Assembly: GCA_026707405.1 (NCBI GenBank)
Contig: JAPOWW010000002.1
Location: 97,905-161,904, forward strand
Length of the DNA: 64,000 nucleotides
Source of the DNA: Chloroflexota bacterium
GTDB taxonomy: Bacteria; Chloroflexota; UBA11872; VXNJ01
Direction: 5' to 3'
The first letter of the stretch is position 1. Every line of letters begins with the position of its first letter. Shown here in pieces: positions 1-8,825 of the stretch. The translations under genes and the position numbers were made by a program. The notes under the pieces were generated by a model, which was given only the letters and a program-made list of their open reading frames with translations, did no database searches and had not been told where the DNA came from.

Positions 1-1964
1 TCGCAGAAATCGTTCCAAATGAAGTCGTGGATCCCCCGCCCCGCCTCTCCGAAGTTGTAGGCTTCAAGACGGCGCGAGGTGTCGGAGATGGTTTGATCGA
101 GTCGCCCGGTTATCCAGCGGTCCACCGCCGTCGCCGGAGCAGGTTCGGCATTTCTCGCTTCCTGGGCTTCCACCGTGAACCGCCCGGCATTCCAGAGCTT
201 GTTTGCGAAGTTGCGCGCGGCCTCCAGCCGTTCCCACACGAGCTTGAGGTCGCCGCCGGGACTTCCCCCCGTGGTGACCATGTAGCGGAGCGCGTCGGCC
301 CCGAATTGATCGATGACTTCGATGGGGTCGTCCCCGGGTCGCGGGTTGGACTTGCTCATCCTCATGCCGTCTGCATGGCGCATGATTCCGCTGAGATGGA
401 CATGTCGAAATGGAATGTCACCGGTGAGTTCTATTCCCAGCATCACCATCCGCGCCACCCAGAAGAAGATGATGTCGTACCCGGTCTGCATCACCGTGGT
501 CGGATAGAACCTCGCGAAGTCGGGGGTCGCGTCCGGCCAGCCGAGCGTCGAGAATGGCCACAGGCCCGAGCTGAACCAGGTATCCAATACGTCCGGATCC
601 CGCTCGACCGTCCCCTGGCAGTCCGGACAAGACTCGGGCTCGTTCCTGTCGACTATCGTCTCGCCGCAATCCTGGCAGTACCAGACAGGCAGCCGATGCC
701 CCACCCATATCTGGCGCGAGATGCACCAATCGTGGATGTTGTCCATCCATCGCAGGAACTCGTCCGCAAAGCGCTGCGGATGGAATTGAATCCGGCCGTC
801 CCGCACGGCGTCCGCCGCCGCTCGCGCCATTCCCCCAGTGCGAACGAACCACTGCTCCGAGAGCATCGGCTCGACGATAGTCCCTGACCGCTCAGCATGT
901 CCGACCGAGTGCTCATGGTCTTCGATTCGTTCGACTAGGTCCCGCTCTTCGAGCCAGCCGACCAGGTTTGCGCGCGCCTCGAACCGGTCCTGTCCGGCGA
1001 ACGGACCGGCATTTTGGTTGAGCGTTCCATCCTCGTTCAGGATGTTGATCATTTCCAGGTTCTGGCGGATTCCCATCTGGTAATCGTTGGGGTCGTGCCC
1101 CGGAGTCACTTTCACCGCCCCCGACCCGAACGCGGGATCGACGGCGTCGTCGGCGATAACTGGAATCTGACGTTCCAGCGCGGGCACTTGGGCCATCTTC
1201 CCGACCAGTCCCGCATACCGTTCGTCGTCCGGATGGATCGCTATGGCCGTGTCTCCCAGAATCGTCTCGGGTCTCGTGGTTGCGACCACGACGTGCCCGC
1301 CATCCGCGATGGGATACCGGACGTACCACAGCTTGCCCTTCACGGGTTCGTGCAGGACCTCGAGGTCCGAGATCGCCGTGCGGTCCTGAGGGTCCCAGTT
1401 GACCAGGTACGACCCTTTGTAGATCAGTCCTTTTTCGTAAAGACGAATGAACGCCTCGTTGACCGCTCGCGTAAGCCCCTCATCCATCGTGAAGCGCTCG
1501 CGGGACCAGTCGCAGCTCGCTCCGGCCCGCCTTAGCTGCGAGCGGATAGCCGTACCGCTCTTTTCAAGCCATTCCCAAAAGAGGCCCTCGAAGCCTTGAC
1601 GCCCGACTTCCTCCCTGGTGCGCCCCTCTTTGGCGAGATTGTCAAGAAGGACGGCGTTGGTGGCAATCGCCGCGTGGTCGGTACCGGGCAGCCATAGCGT
1701 CGGACGACCCTGCATCCGCCGCCACCGGATCATCAGGTCCTCGAACGTCATCACCACCACGTGACCGTGGTGCAGCACGCCTGTCAGGTTGGGCGGCGGC
1801 ATGGAAATTACAAACGGTTCGCGGCTGTCCTCGCCATTCGGAGCGAAATAGCCCTTCTTCTCCCAGACGTCGTACCACCGCTGCTCGACGGCAGTGGGAT
1901 CGTAAGGGCGGTTCAGCGCCTCCGGACCGGTTTCCCGTGGTGGTTCCTTCGCTGCCTGCGTCAA
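1..1964 (-). CDS. valS: Valyl-tRNA synthetase, N-terminal two thirds (cut by window edge)
   Basis: Class I synthetase that charges tRNA-Val in the cytoplasm. The reading frame is open to the left edge, giving about 654 residues of the usual 850-950; the C-terminal end of the anticodon-binding region lies outside the window. Visible motifs are PPPNLTG followed by the HIGH-like HHGH (about residues 56-68), the editing-domain motif TTRPETILGDTA, a zinc-type CQDCGE/CPDCQ cluster, and the KMSKS-like MRMSKS (about 534-539). An in-frame TGA lies 11 codons upstream and no ATG or GTG intervenes, so the start is taken as TTG at 1964, preceded by GGAG 11 bases upstream. The gene diverges from the LysM gene. 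Confidence 0.93.
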   Translation of the reverse strand, partial: MTQAAKEPPRETGPEALNRPYDPTAVEQRWYDVWEKKGYFAPNGEDSREPFVISMPPPNLTGVLHHGHVVVMTFEDLMIRWRRMQGRPTLWLPGTDHAAIATNAVLLDNLAKEGRTREEVGRQGFEGLFWEWLEKSGTAIRSQLRRAGASCDWSRERFTMDEGLTRAVNEAFIRLYEKGLIYKGSYLVNWDPQDRTAISDLEVLHEPVKGKLWYVRYPIADGGHVVVATTRPETILGDTAIAIHPDDERYAGLVGKMAQVPALERQIPVIADDAVDPAFGSGAVKVTPGHDPNDYQMGIRQNLEMINILNEDGTLNQNAGPFAGQDRFEARANLVGWLEERDLVERIEDHEHSVGHAERSGTIVEPMLSEQWFVRTGGMARAAADAVRDGRIQFHPQRFADEFLRWMDNIHDWCISRQIWVGHRLPVWYCQDCGETIVDRNEPESCPDCQGTVERDPDVLDTWFSSGLWPFSTLGWPDATPDFARFYPTTVMQTGYDIIFFWVARMVMLGIELTGDIPFRHVHLSGIMRHADGMRMSKSNPRPGDDPIEVIDQFGADALRYMVTTGGSPGGDLKLVWERLEAARNFANKLWNAGRFTVEAQEARNAEPAPATAVDRWITGRLDQTISDTSRRLEAYNFGEAGRGIHDFIWNDFC

Positions 1965-2322
1965 GTCGCTGCGCGCTCCGTGTGTTGAGCTTGGTCAAAT
2001 TCGCCCAATTGTAAGGTGGAGATGGGCATTCTGGGTGTTAACCCACTATCCGCGATTGAACACCAGCAGCGCCAGCAGCGGGCACCGGATCGGAAGATTA
2101 CCCGAGGTTATAAGTCTTGCCGATAGCCTCCGAAACCTCCGGAGCGACCGAAACTCGCGACTTCGGCAAGTCAAGGTAGTGGACTGGCTCTTGGGATTCA
2201 CAAGTGTCGGACGGCCTATCTCGTTCTAGCGCCGCCCGAAAACAAGCGGGATCCCCGTTTGTTCCTCGTTACGATAAGTTGGCCGGAGTTGCGGGCCTCG
2301 TTCGCGGCAAACATCGTCCGAA
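1965..2322. other. Non-coding spacer between divergent valS and LysM gene
   Basis: About 360 bases that must carry the promoters of two divergent genes. I looked for a T-box leader of valS (the conserved antiterminator bulge in the minus orientation) and did not find one. Short ORFs here have no recognisable product and poor initiation context. No tRNA-like fold was seen. Confidence 0.5.
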
Positions 2323-3402
2323 ATGCGTCCAACCGCGTCCCCTCGAGGTTTGCAGGCTCAGCGGCCCGAACACAGATCAGTTTTCGCACATCGAGAGGGT
2401 AGCTTTCTGTCCAAGCCTTGGCTGTTTGGCTGTCTTGGCGCCGCATGTCTTGCCGTCGTCGCGGTTGTTTCCATCGTCTTGATGTTCTCCTTCCTGGGAA
2501 GAATCCAGGACAGTCAATCGCTCAATTCGCAACAAGCGACCGTTGTCTTGACGCCTACGCCCACTTCCACGCCCAGGCCGACAAGAACGCCGGCCCCCCT
2601 GCCAACCTTGACACCTGCGCCGGTCACGACACCGACCGAGGCTCCGCCGGTGTTCTTTGCCGTTTATCTGGTTCGAGAAGGCGATACCTTGTCTTCGGTT
2701 GCGGAGCGCTTTGGCGTCGAAGTCGCCGACATAGTCGCCGCCAATGAGATTGCCGATCCGGACGTGTTGCGAGTCGGGACCATTCTCACCATCTCAAGTC
2801 GGATAGTCCTTGAAACGGCGAGTCCAACACCGACTCTTGCCCCAACTTCCACCCCGACGCCTGCTTTGTCGTTTGAACCCGCTATCCTTGAGGGATTGGA
2901 GCTTTTGCGGGAGATACAGGATCAGGTGCCAGGTATCTCGGAGATTCTGCCGGTCTTGCTGGAAAGCAGCATCACGTTTGTCGAGCTGCCGGATAACACG
3001 CTGGGTGGGTATTGGTTCAAGGATCGTTCAATCACGTTGGACAGCTCGCTGCGCGGCGAGTCTCGCGTGGTGGTTGCGATGGTACTCGCGCACGAAGGGC
3101 TGCATGCGCTCGACCATCGCCGGGGCCTTATTTCGACGCGTGACAGTCTGCATAACTGCTTGCAAATAGACATAGACGAATCAGGCATAGATATCGACAT
3201 CAGTGACTTTGATCATGAGATTCGCGCCTTCGACGTCGAAGCGGCTCTCTGGAAGTCGATTTACGGACCTGAAGGGAAGTTGGGAGATGTGACCGAAATC
3301 GAAGAGCACTACAACGCCTTGGTGATCGTGAAGGACTTCAACACCACCATCTACAGCTGGCTGATTCGGCTCCGCTATCTGTTCGAGTGCGTCACCGGAT
3401 AG
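2323..3402 (+). CDS. Membrane-anchored LysM protein with HEXXH zincin-like domain
   Basis: A 359-residue protein with a clear modular layout: a hydrophobic anchor at about 33-58, a Thr-Pro linker (about 77-108), one LysM domain (about 115-157, YLVREGDTLSSVAERFGV), a second Thr-Pro stretch (about 167-180) and a C-terminal domain of about 175 residues with HEGLH at 257-261 inside an AHEGLHALDH helix. LysM binds peptidoglycan or chitin-type glycans, and HEXXH is the zinc site of gluzincin/metzincin-like peptidases, so an extracellular wall-bound metallopeptidase is a fair inference. The third zinc ligand is not obvious. The ATG at 2323 has no good ribosome site, so the first 20-30 residues are uncertain. 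It appears monocistronic. Confidence 0.8.
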   Translation: MRPTASPRGLQAQRPEHRSVFAHREGSFLSKPWLFGCLGAACLAVVAVVSIVLMFSFLGRIQDSQSLNSQQATVVLTPTPTSTPRPTRTPAPLPTLTPAPVTTPTEAPPVFFAVYLVREGDTLSSVAERFGVEVADIVAANEIADPDVLRVGTILTISSRIVLETASPTPTLAPTSTPTPALSFEPAILEGLELLREIQDQVPGISEILPVLLESSITFVELPDNTLGGYWFKDRSITLDSSLRGESRVVVAMVLAHEGLHALDHRRGLISTRDSLHNCLQIDIDESGIDIDISDFDHEIRAFDVEAALWKSIYGPEGKLGDVTEIEEHYNALVIVKDFNTTIYSWLIRLRYLFECVTG

Positions 3403-3450
3403 CCTGCGCAGCATCGATACGACTCCAAATGAGAAACTCCCGGCGCTGGC

Positions 3451-4374
3451 TTAGCCCAGCCTAATCCGGTCGGGTGTTTCGAATGTGACCGGGACAGTTT
3501 GTCCTTGGACATACCCGCTGTCCTTAAACCAGTCTCTAAGCCGCGCACCGCAATGGATTCGCGCCGTACCGTTCATATTGGCCCTTCGGTTGACTCGCGC
3601 CTGAAGCTCTCCAAATCCGCCCAGAATCAAGGTCACCGGCCCGTCGGTTGGTCGTACATACTGATCGTATTCGCGTGTTACGTTGAAGAACCCGTCGTTG
3701 TAATACCTTGCGCCAAGTCGGAGATGGAAGATGGGCGGCGCGCAAAGGTCTTTCGCCCTTTCACAGTGAGCCGTGGGAGCTTGGCGTGAAGATGACTGGA
3801 GCGATGCTTGACGTGACTTGCTGTCCTGATATGCAGTCGCCGAGATATCCTTCAACCCTTTCTCTGATACCTTTCTGCGCGGCCAAACACGCTTGGACGA
3901 AAGGTCCTCCGCATCGAGTTCGTATACTTCCACATCGCCGGGTATAAAGTGCCCATATCGCCTTACGTAATGTTCTGGGAGTGTCTCCGGGTTACGCACT
4001 CCTTTCTTCTCAGTTGCTGATATGAAAATCATCTTGCGATACGACTTGGGAGCCGCTACGAAGTACAACATTGCTTCGTTAATCGTCGATATCTTGGCAC
4101 TCGGGTAATTTCCTCCCGCCGTCCAGTCGTAGGCCTTGCACTCGACCAACAGGGAATCATTGCCAAAATCAAACTTGTGCATCTTTTTGTGTCGGCCGTT
4201 TACGCTGACCTCGACGGCGTACTCTGGTTGGACCGACAATCCTATTCGGGCAAGATGATCCTGAACGCGCCGAGTGAATGAGTTCCCCTTTTCTTTGTTC
4301 CCACTCACGAAGTCACTCTTTACCTTCGCCCGCCGCCATGGAGGGCTGTCGAACTTTGAGTTTGAAGCTACCAC
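3451..4374 (-). CDS. Orphan restriction endonuclease-like protein (PD-(D/E)XK core plus B3-like C-terminus)
   Basis: A 307-residue protein not assigned to a named enzyme. The N-terminal half shows KFDFGNDSLLVECKAYDW (about 67-84), where D69, E78 and K80 fit the D...ExK catalytic triad of the PD-(D/E)XK nuclease fold. The last 90 residues, with ARIHCGARLRDWF and a closing VTFETPDRIRL, resemble the compact beta-barrel B3/EcoRII-N-like DNA-binding domain of some restriction enzymes. No methyltransferase lies beside it, so it is either a solitary (perhaps modification-dependent) nuclease or a domesticated remnant. The ATG at 4374 has only a weak upstream site. Nuclease fold likely; biological target unknown. 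Confidence 0.6.
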   Translation of the reverse strand: MVASNSKFDSPPWRRAKVKSDFVSGNKEKGNSFTRRVQDHLARIGLSVQPEYAVEVSVNGRHKKMHKFDFGNDSLLVECKAYDWTAGGNYPSAKISTINEAMLYFVAAPKSYRKMIFISATEKKGVRNPETLPEHYVRRYGHFIPGDVEVYELDAEDLSSKRVWPRRKVSEKGLKDISATAYQDSKSRQASLQSSSRQAPTAHCERAKDLCAPPIFHLRLGARYYNDGFFNVTREYDQYVRPTDGPVTLILGGFGELQARVNRRANMNGTARIHCGARLRDWFKDSGYVQGQTVPVTFETPDRIRLG

Positions 4375-4450
4375 TGACCGAGGTTAGTGTGTCAATACTC
4401 CGTGGTGAATAGCATTCTCGCCGTGTTTCCGAATTTCACCTCACTGATCG

Positions 4451-5752
4451 TCAGCCTGTAACCTGATCCAGGATCAGATTGGATATCGGCGGAGGCGAGT
4501 CGGCTACGGAGAGCCCTTCACGAAGCGCGGCGAGCGCCTGCCGGGCGGAGTCCTCGTCGCGGGCGGCGATCCAGCCCCAGTCCTCGTCGGACGCTACCGG
4601 GTCGCCGACCTTCTTGGTTATGTAAAGTCCAGCGGCATGATCGATGCTCTCGCCCTTCACTTTTCGCGCGCCGCCGAGCAGGCTGAGCGCTCTTCCCGCC
4701 GCGCGGGCGTCGACGCGGGTCACGTAACCGCCCCGACCAAGCTGAATCGGAAGCCTGACCGGCAGCCGCTCGTGCGGCGGCTCCCGCTCGAACGCTTCAA
4801 GGTCGCCGCTCTGCGCCCGCATGATCTCCCGGAACTTCGCCTCAGCAGTCCCCGAAGATATGGCTCTTTCGGCGCGTTCTCTTGCTGCGCGGGGCGCGGG
4901 ACGCAACCCGGAATCGCGGATCAATCCCGAGACGATGGTCAGCGCAAGCTCTGTAACGTCCTGCGGTCCCTTGCCTTGAAGCACGTCCAGCGCTTCCGAA
5001 ACCTCGACCGAGTGCCCGACGGCAAATCCGAGCGGCTGGTTCATATCTGTCAGGAACGCGCGGACTTTGCGTCCGGCGGATCGACCGATGCCAACCAGCA
5101 TGTCGGCGAAATCAATCGCGGACTCATAGTCGGGCATGAACGCGCCCGAACCGACCTTGACGTCGATCGCGATTGTTCCCGCCCCGGCGGCCAGCTTCTT
5201 GCTCATGATGCTGGCGGCTATCAGTCCTGGAGAGGCGACGGTACCGGTCGCATCCCTCAGCTCGTAAATTGCGCGATCCGCGGGCACCAGATCTGCCGAC
5301 TGAGCGACGATGGCGGCACCGACTTCTTCGACCTGCCGCTGGAATTCGCGAGCCGTTAGATCGACGCGAAACCCTGGAATCGACTCCAGCTTGTCGATGG
5401 TCCCCCCGGTAAAAGCGAGACCGCGCCCCGACACTTTCGGCGCTGCCAACCCGCACGCCGCCGCCAGAGGCACGACCACCAGCGAGGTCTTGTCGCCGAC
5501 TCCGCCCGTGCTGTGCTTGTCGACGGCGGGCGCCGACAGAGACTCCCACGCCAGTTCCGTCCCGCTCGCGACGAAAATATCGGTGAGGGCGGTTGCCTCG
5601 GTCTGGTCCATTCCTCTGAGGCAGACCGCCATCAGCCATGCCGACATCTGGTAGTCAGGTACGTCCCCGGCAAGGTAGCCGCTCACCAGCGCCCCCAGCT
5701 CGGAGGCGCTGTTCGCCCGTCCCCGCTTCTTCGCCTCGATGATGTCTAGCAT
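4451..5752 (-). CDS. deoA: Thymidine/pyrimidine-nucleoside phosphorylase
   Basis: Cytosolic enzyme that splits thymidine or uridine with phosphate to the free base and (deoxy)ribose-1-phosphate in pyrimidine salvage. The phosphate-binding DKHSTGGVGDKTS loop (about 78-90) and the family signature SGRGLAFTGGTIDKLE (about 108-123) are intact, and the length of 433 residues matches the family. The frame is open 17 codons further upstream, but family members begin close to the (V/L)DII motif, so the ATG at 5752 (MLDIIEAKKRG) is preferred. Thymidine-specific and broad pyrimidine phosphorylases cannot be separated by eye. It is a stand-alone gene, divergent from the PhyH gene at 6051. Confidence 0.93.
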   Translation of the reverse strand: MLDIIEAKKRGRANSASELGALVSGYLAGDVPDYQMSAWLMAVCLRGMDQTEATALTDIFVASGTELAWESLSAPAVDKHSTGGVGDKTSLVVVPLAAACGLAAPKVSGRGLAFTGGTIDKLESIPGFRVDLTAREFQRQVEEVGAAIVAQSADLVPADRAIYELRDATGTVASPGLIAASIMSKKLAAGAGTIAIDVKVGSGAFMPDYESAIDFADMLVGIGRSAGRKVRAFLTDMNQPLGFAVGHSVEVSEALDVLQGKGPQDVTELALTIVSGLIRDSGLRPAPRAARERAERAISSGTAEAKFREIMRAQSGDLEAFEREPPHERLPVRLPIQLGRGGYVTRVDARAAGRALSLLGGARKVKGESIDHAAGLYITKKVGDPVASDEDWGWIAARDEDSARQALAALREGLSVADSPPPISNLILDQVTG

Positions 5753-6050
5753 CTCGAAAGTGACTCGCCTCGGAACGGTCTGAAAACACGAACGGGGGAC
5801 CACGCGGCCCTACTGGTCCGCTCTAACTCAGGCGTACAGGACTGCGGCATTTGCCGATGATAAATCGCGGTTTTGAAGGCACCGGACGAACCAATCCAGG
5901 GACTGAGGGTTTTCTGGCCTGGATCCATTAGGTAGGTAGTTTGCGCGTGTCAATGTCTGTTCTAATAAGCGGTGGGGATCATCGAGGAGCCGCCAGCTCG
6001 GTCGGGCAAGACTAACAACGGCTCCCGATTTGAATTGGATTCGCAAGCAA

Positions 6051-7094
6051 ATGGCCACTGAACTCAAGGAATTTCGGACCTCGAACGACGCCATCGACGA
6101 TGCCGAAGAACTACGTAGCCGCATCCGCGAGGATGGCTATCTCTTCTTTCGAAGGCTTCACGATCCGGAAATGCTGCGCACCTTGCGGCTGGAGATTTTG
6201 GCGGTGCTTCGCGACCAGGGGTGGATCCGGCGCGACGCTGAGCTGATCGACGGCGTCGCCGACATTTCCCGCCGTTGCGCTGAAGGAGATATCGAATACG
6301 CGCAGGGCTACCACCACGCGTACCGTCTGGAGTCGTTTCACCGGTCGGGACACTGGCCCTCGGTCGTGAACGTGATAGAGAAGATCGTCGGGGGCGCGGT
6401 ATTGCCGCATCCCATGAAGATCGCGCGCCTGTGGTTCCCGAAATTCGTCCAGGACACAACGCCCGTGCATCAGGACTTCGTGCATTTCCAGGGTTCGTAT
6501 GACACCTATACCTGCTGGTCTCCGGTCGGCGACTGCCCTATAGCGCTGGGCGGGCTGGCCGTTCTGCCGGGTTCGCACAAGCGCAACACGGTCCTGGACC
6601 ACCATTTCTCTCTAGGGGCCGGCAGCTTGACCGTCGATACCGACGAGCAAGAGGGTGACTGGGTGACCACGGACTACGAAATGGGCGACGCCCTCATATT
6701 CCACAGCCTGACGCTGCATCAGGCTCTCCCGAACGTGACCGAGGACCGTCTGCGCGTGTCGTTGGACAATCGTTATCAGGCGTTCGGTATCCCCATCGCC
6801 GAGCAGATGCTGACCCCGCATCTCAGCACCCATAGCCCGCTCACCTGGGAGCAGATCTATGAGGGATGGGAGTCGACCGATCTTCAGTATTACTGGAAGA
6901 AGCTTGATCTCGAGATAGTCCCGCAGGATACGAGCTACTCCGAAAAGGGTTTCGCCGAGGCGCTTGTGCTTGCCGGCGAGGGCGACGAACGGGCCGAGCT
7001 GCATCTCAGGCGCGCGATTCAACGCGACCCCGATTCCGACCAGGCGAAAGCTGCGGATAAGGTGTTGCAAAGCTTGGCCGATAGCGGTTCCTAG
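6051..7094 (+). CDS. Phytanoyl-CoA dioxygenase (PhyH) family oxygenase 1
   Basis: Predicted Fe(II)/2-oxoglutarate-dependent hydroxylase of 347 residues. The jelly-roll facial triad is visible as H140 and D142 (TPVHQDFVHF) and H223 (TLHQALPN), with R235 (DRLRVSLDNRY) as likely 2-oxoglutarate anchor. The LPGSHK turn typical of the family is at about 172-177. The last 45 residues (AELHLRRAIQRDPDSDQA) read like a single TPR-type helical hairpin, which is unusual for PhyH. ATG at 6051 is chosen; the longer frame would start at a TTG 7 codons upstream. Substrate unknown: the family covers fatty acyl-CoAs, ectoine, phosphonates and many small molecules. Confidence 0.85.
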   Translation: MATELKEFRTSNDAIDDAEELRSRIREDGYLFFRRLHDPEMLRTLRLEILAVLRDQGWIRRDAELIDGVADISRRCAEGDIEYAQGYHHAYRLESFHRSGHWPSVVNVIEKIVGGAVLPHPMKIARLWFPKFVQDTTPVHQDFVHFQGSYDTYTCWSPVGDCPIALGGLAVLPGSHKRNTVLDHHFSLGAGSLTVDTDEQEGDWVTTDYEMGDALIFHSLTLHQALPNVTEDRLRVSLDNRYQAFGIPIAEQMLTPHLSTHSPLTWEQIYEGWESTDLQYYWKKLDLEIVPQDTSYSEKGFAEALVLAGEGDERAELHLRRAIQRDPDSDQAKAADKVLQSLADSGS

Positions 7095-7367
7095 AACGCG
7101 ACAGTGGGCGAATAGTCGACATATCGGCGGGCCGTGACCATCTCGTTTGGACCCAGTTCTTCCCTCGAAACAGTGAACAGCCGTTGGATCTCTGTGGCGG
7201 CCACGCGCCGTCTAATCTTGACTCGTTCCAGCGTGACACGCAGGTCGTCGCCGCGGAGAGCCGCTGATCGTTAACGTCGCTGGATTGGACCGCGCGCCGG
7301 TCGCTCTCGGAGTCGAACCGGCACATGCGCATCCCTCAACTGGGGCGGGCTAAGAGGAATATCGAAA

Positions 7368-7727
7368 ATGCAATTCAAGCAGCATGAATCCGAAGACGTC
7401 ATCGAAGATCCCGGTCTGCACGAGGGCGACGGCATCGTCACGCGCCGCAGGTTCTTCAGGAGCGTCACCAGACTCCCCGTTGTCTCGGAGGTCTGGGAGC
7501 TCCCGCCGGGTGCAAGCGAAGGATCGCACATTCACGGAGACGAGGGACCTCTGGAGGAGTTCTACTACTTTCTCGAAGGACAAGGAGTCATGTGGATGGA
7601 TGACGATGAGTTCCCTGTTGGCCCCGGCGACGCGGTGCTCGCTCCCCCGGGCGTTGACCACGGCTTCCGCACTACCGGCGACGTTCCGCTCAAGCTCGTG
7701 ATCATTTGGGGTAAGCCTGCGGAATAG
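7368..7727 (+). CDS. Small single-domain cupin
   Basis: A 119-residue cupin_2-type barrel. Conserved motif 1 is SHIHGDEGPLEEFYYFLEG, giving metal ligands H54, H56 and E63 or E64, and motif 2 is PGDAVLAPPGVDHGF with H98. Such proteins bind Fe or Mn and act as dioxygenases, isomerases or sensors of small carboxylates; the sequence does not settle which. GAGG stands about 10 bases before the ATG. It lies 77 bases upstream of a second PhyH gene on the same strand and is probably cotranscribed with it. Confidence 0.82.
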   Translation: MQFKQHESEDVIEDPGLHEGDGIVTRRRFFRSVTRLPVVSEVWELPPGASEGSHIHGDEGPLEEFYYFLEGQGVMWMDDDEFPVGPGDAVLAPPGVDHGFRTTGDVPLKLVIIWGKPAE

Positions 7728-7804
7728 CGGTCGCCGACTGATTGATAAAATCTCGCCAATGCGGGAATCGGCGAAATGCCTGTCTTAAAGAGAGGACTCG
7801 TGTA

Positions 7805-8746
7805 GTGGCAACTTTGCTTGCACCAACCTCGCATCTCGAGACTGCAAAGCGTGATCTCGCCGAACATGGTTATTGCCTGCTGGAAAACGCCCTAACCGAG
7901 GACCAGCGCGCCGAGTTGGTCGAGCGGCTGACCGAACAGGCATCCGTCGAAAAGCGCGACGGGCTGGCGTTCGAGGACGGCGGTCCCCGTCAACAGTGGG
8001 GCGATTTTAAGGACGAAGCGGGCCGCGACCGCCGCGAGCTGTTCCGCGCCGAAAGCGGCGGCGTCAACCAGCGCGTGTGGATGCTCGTAAACAAGGGCCG
8101 GTGTTTCGTCGATCTTCTCTACCACGAAGACGTGCTTGCGTTGACGCGGTCGGTTATCGGAGAGGAGTTCCAGCTGTCGAGCCACGGCGCCAACATCGCT
8201 CGCCAGGGCGGAGTCAAGATGCCGCTTCACACGGACCAGTGGTGGATGCCCGCGCCCGTCGACCCGCAGGCTGACTGGTTGCCGGTGGGAAGTCTCACCC
8301 GCACTCGGTTCTCCGCGCCTCCCGCTGCGTCGCCTCAGTTGATCGCGCCCTCCGCCTGCGTAAACGTGCTATGGATGCTCTGCGACGTTTCCGAAGAGAA
8401 CGGCGGGACCCGGCTGGTGCCCGGCAGTCACCTGAGCGGCCGCCAGCCCACGCCTGAAGACGACAGGCCCGAAGACGTCGTTTCGGCTCAGGCGCCCGCC
8501 GGATCGGCGTTGATCATCGACGGCCGGCTTTGGCACGGTACGGGCGCCAACCGGACCGACGGCGACCGGCTGGTAGTACTGACGACCTTTTGCGGACCGC
8601 AGTTCAGACCTCAGGAGAACTACACCCTGGGCGTCGCCGAGCATGTCCTCAGTGAGGCCGATTCGTACTTGCGACGAATTCTCGGATTCGGCGTATGGAA
8701 TGGATATGGCCGGATCGGCGATCCCACGGATCGATTCGCCGGATAA
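7805..8746 (+). CDS. Phytanoyl-CoA dioxygenase (PhyH) family oxygenase 2
   Basis: Predicted Fe(II)/2-oxoglutarate oxygenase of 313 residues. Iron ligands H142 and D144 (LHTDQWWMPAP) and H244 (RLWHGTGANRTDGDRL) are in place, and VPGSHL is at about 205-210. The frame extends 21 codons upstream of the chosen start, but GTG at 7805 has an AGAGAGG ribosome site nine bases away and begins with a family-like N-terminus (RDLAEHGYCLLENALT), so GTG is preferred. It follows the cupin gene and is convergent with the Gfo/Idh/MocA gene that ends at 8826. Substrate unknown. Confidence 0.87.
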   Translation: MATLLAPTSHLETAKRDLAEHGYCLLENALTEDQRAELVERLTEQASVEKRDGLAFEDGGPRQQWGDFKDEAGRDRRELFRAESGGVNQRVWMLVNKGRCFVDLLYHEDVLALTRSVIGEEFQLSSHGANIARQGGVKMPLHTDQWWMPAPVDPQADWLPVGSLTRTRFSAPPAASPQLIAPSACVNVLWMLCDVSEENGGTRLVPGSHLSGRQPTPEDDRPEDVVSAQAPAGSALIIDGRLWHGTGANRTDGDRLVVLTTFCGPQFRPQENYTLGVAEHVLSEADSYLRRILGFGVWNGYGRIGDPTDRFAG

Positions 8747-8825
8747 CGAAGACACGGCAGCTCATCTCTCCAAACTAGCGCCCCGGGGCGCAGCCAACCA
8801 GCGCGCCTAAAGCCTTCGAGAAGCT

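Noticed and set aside
27..887. 286-codon rightward open frame at the left edge
   Set aside because: It is opposite the valS coding frame, which shows all synthetase motifs.
1965..2322. T-box riboswitch upstream of valS
   Set aside because: The conserved antiterminator sequence was not found on the minus strand in this spacer.
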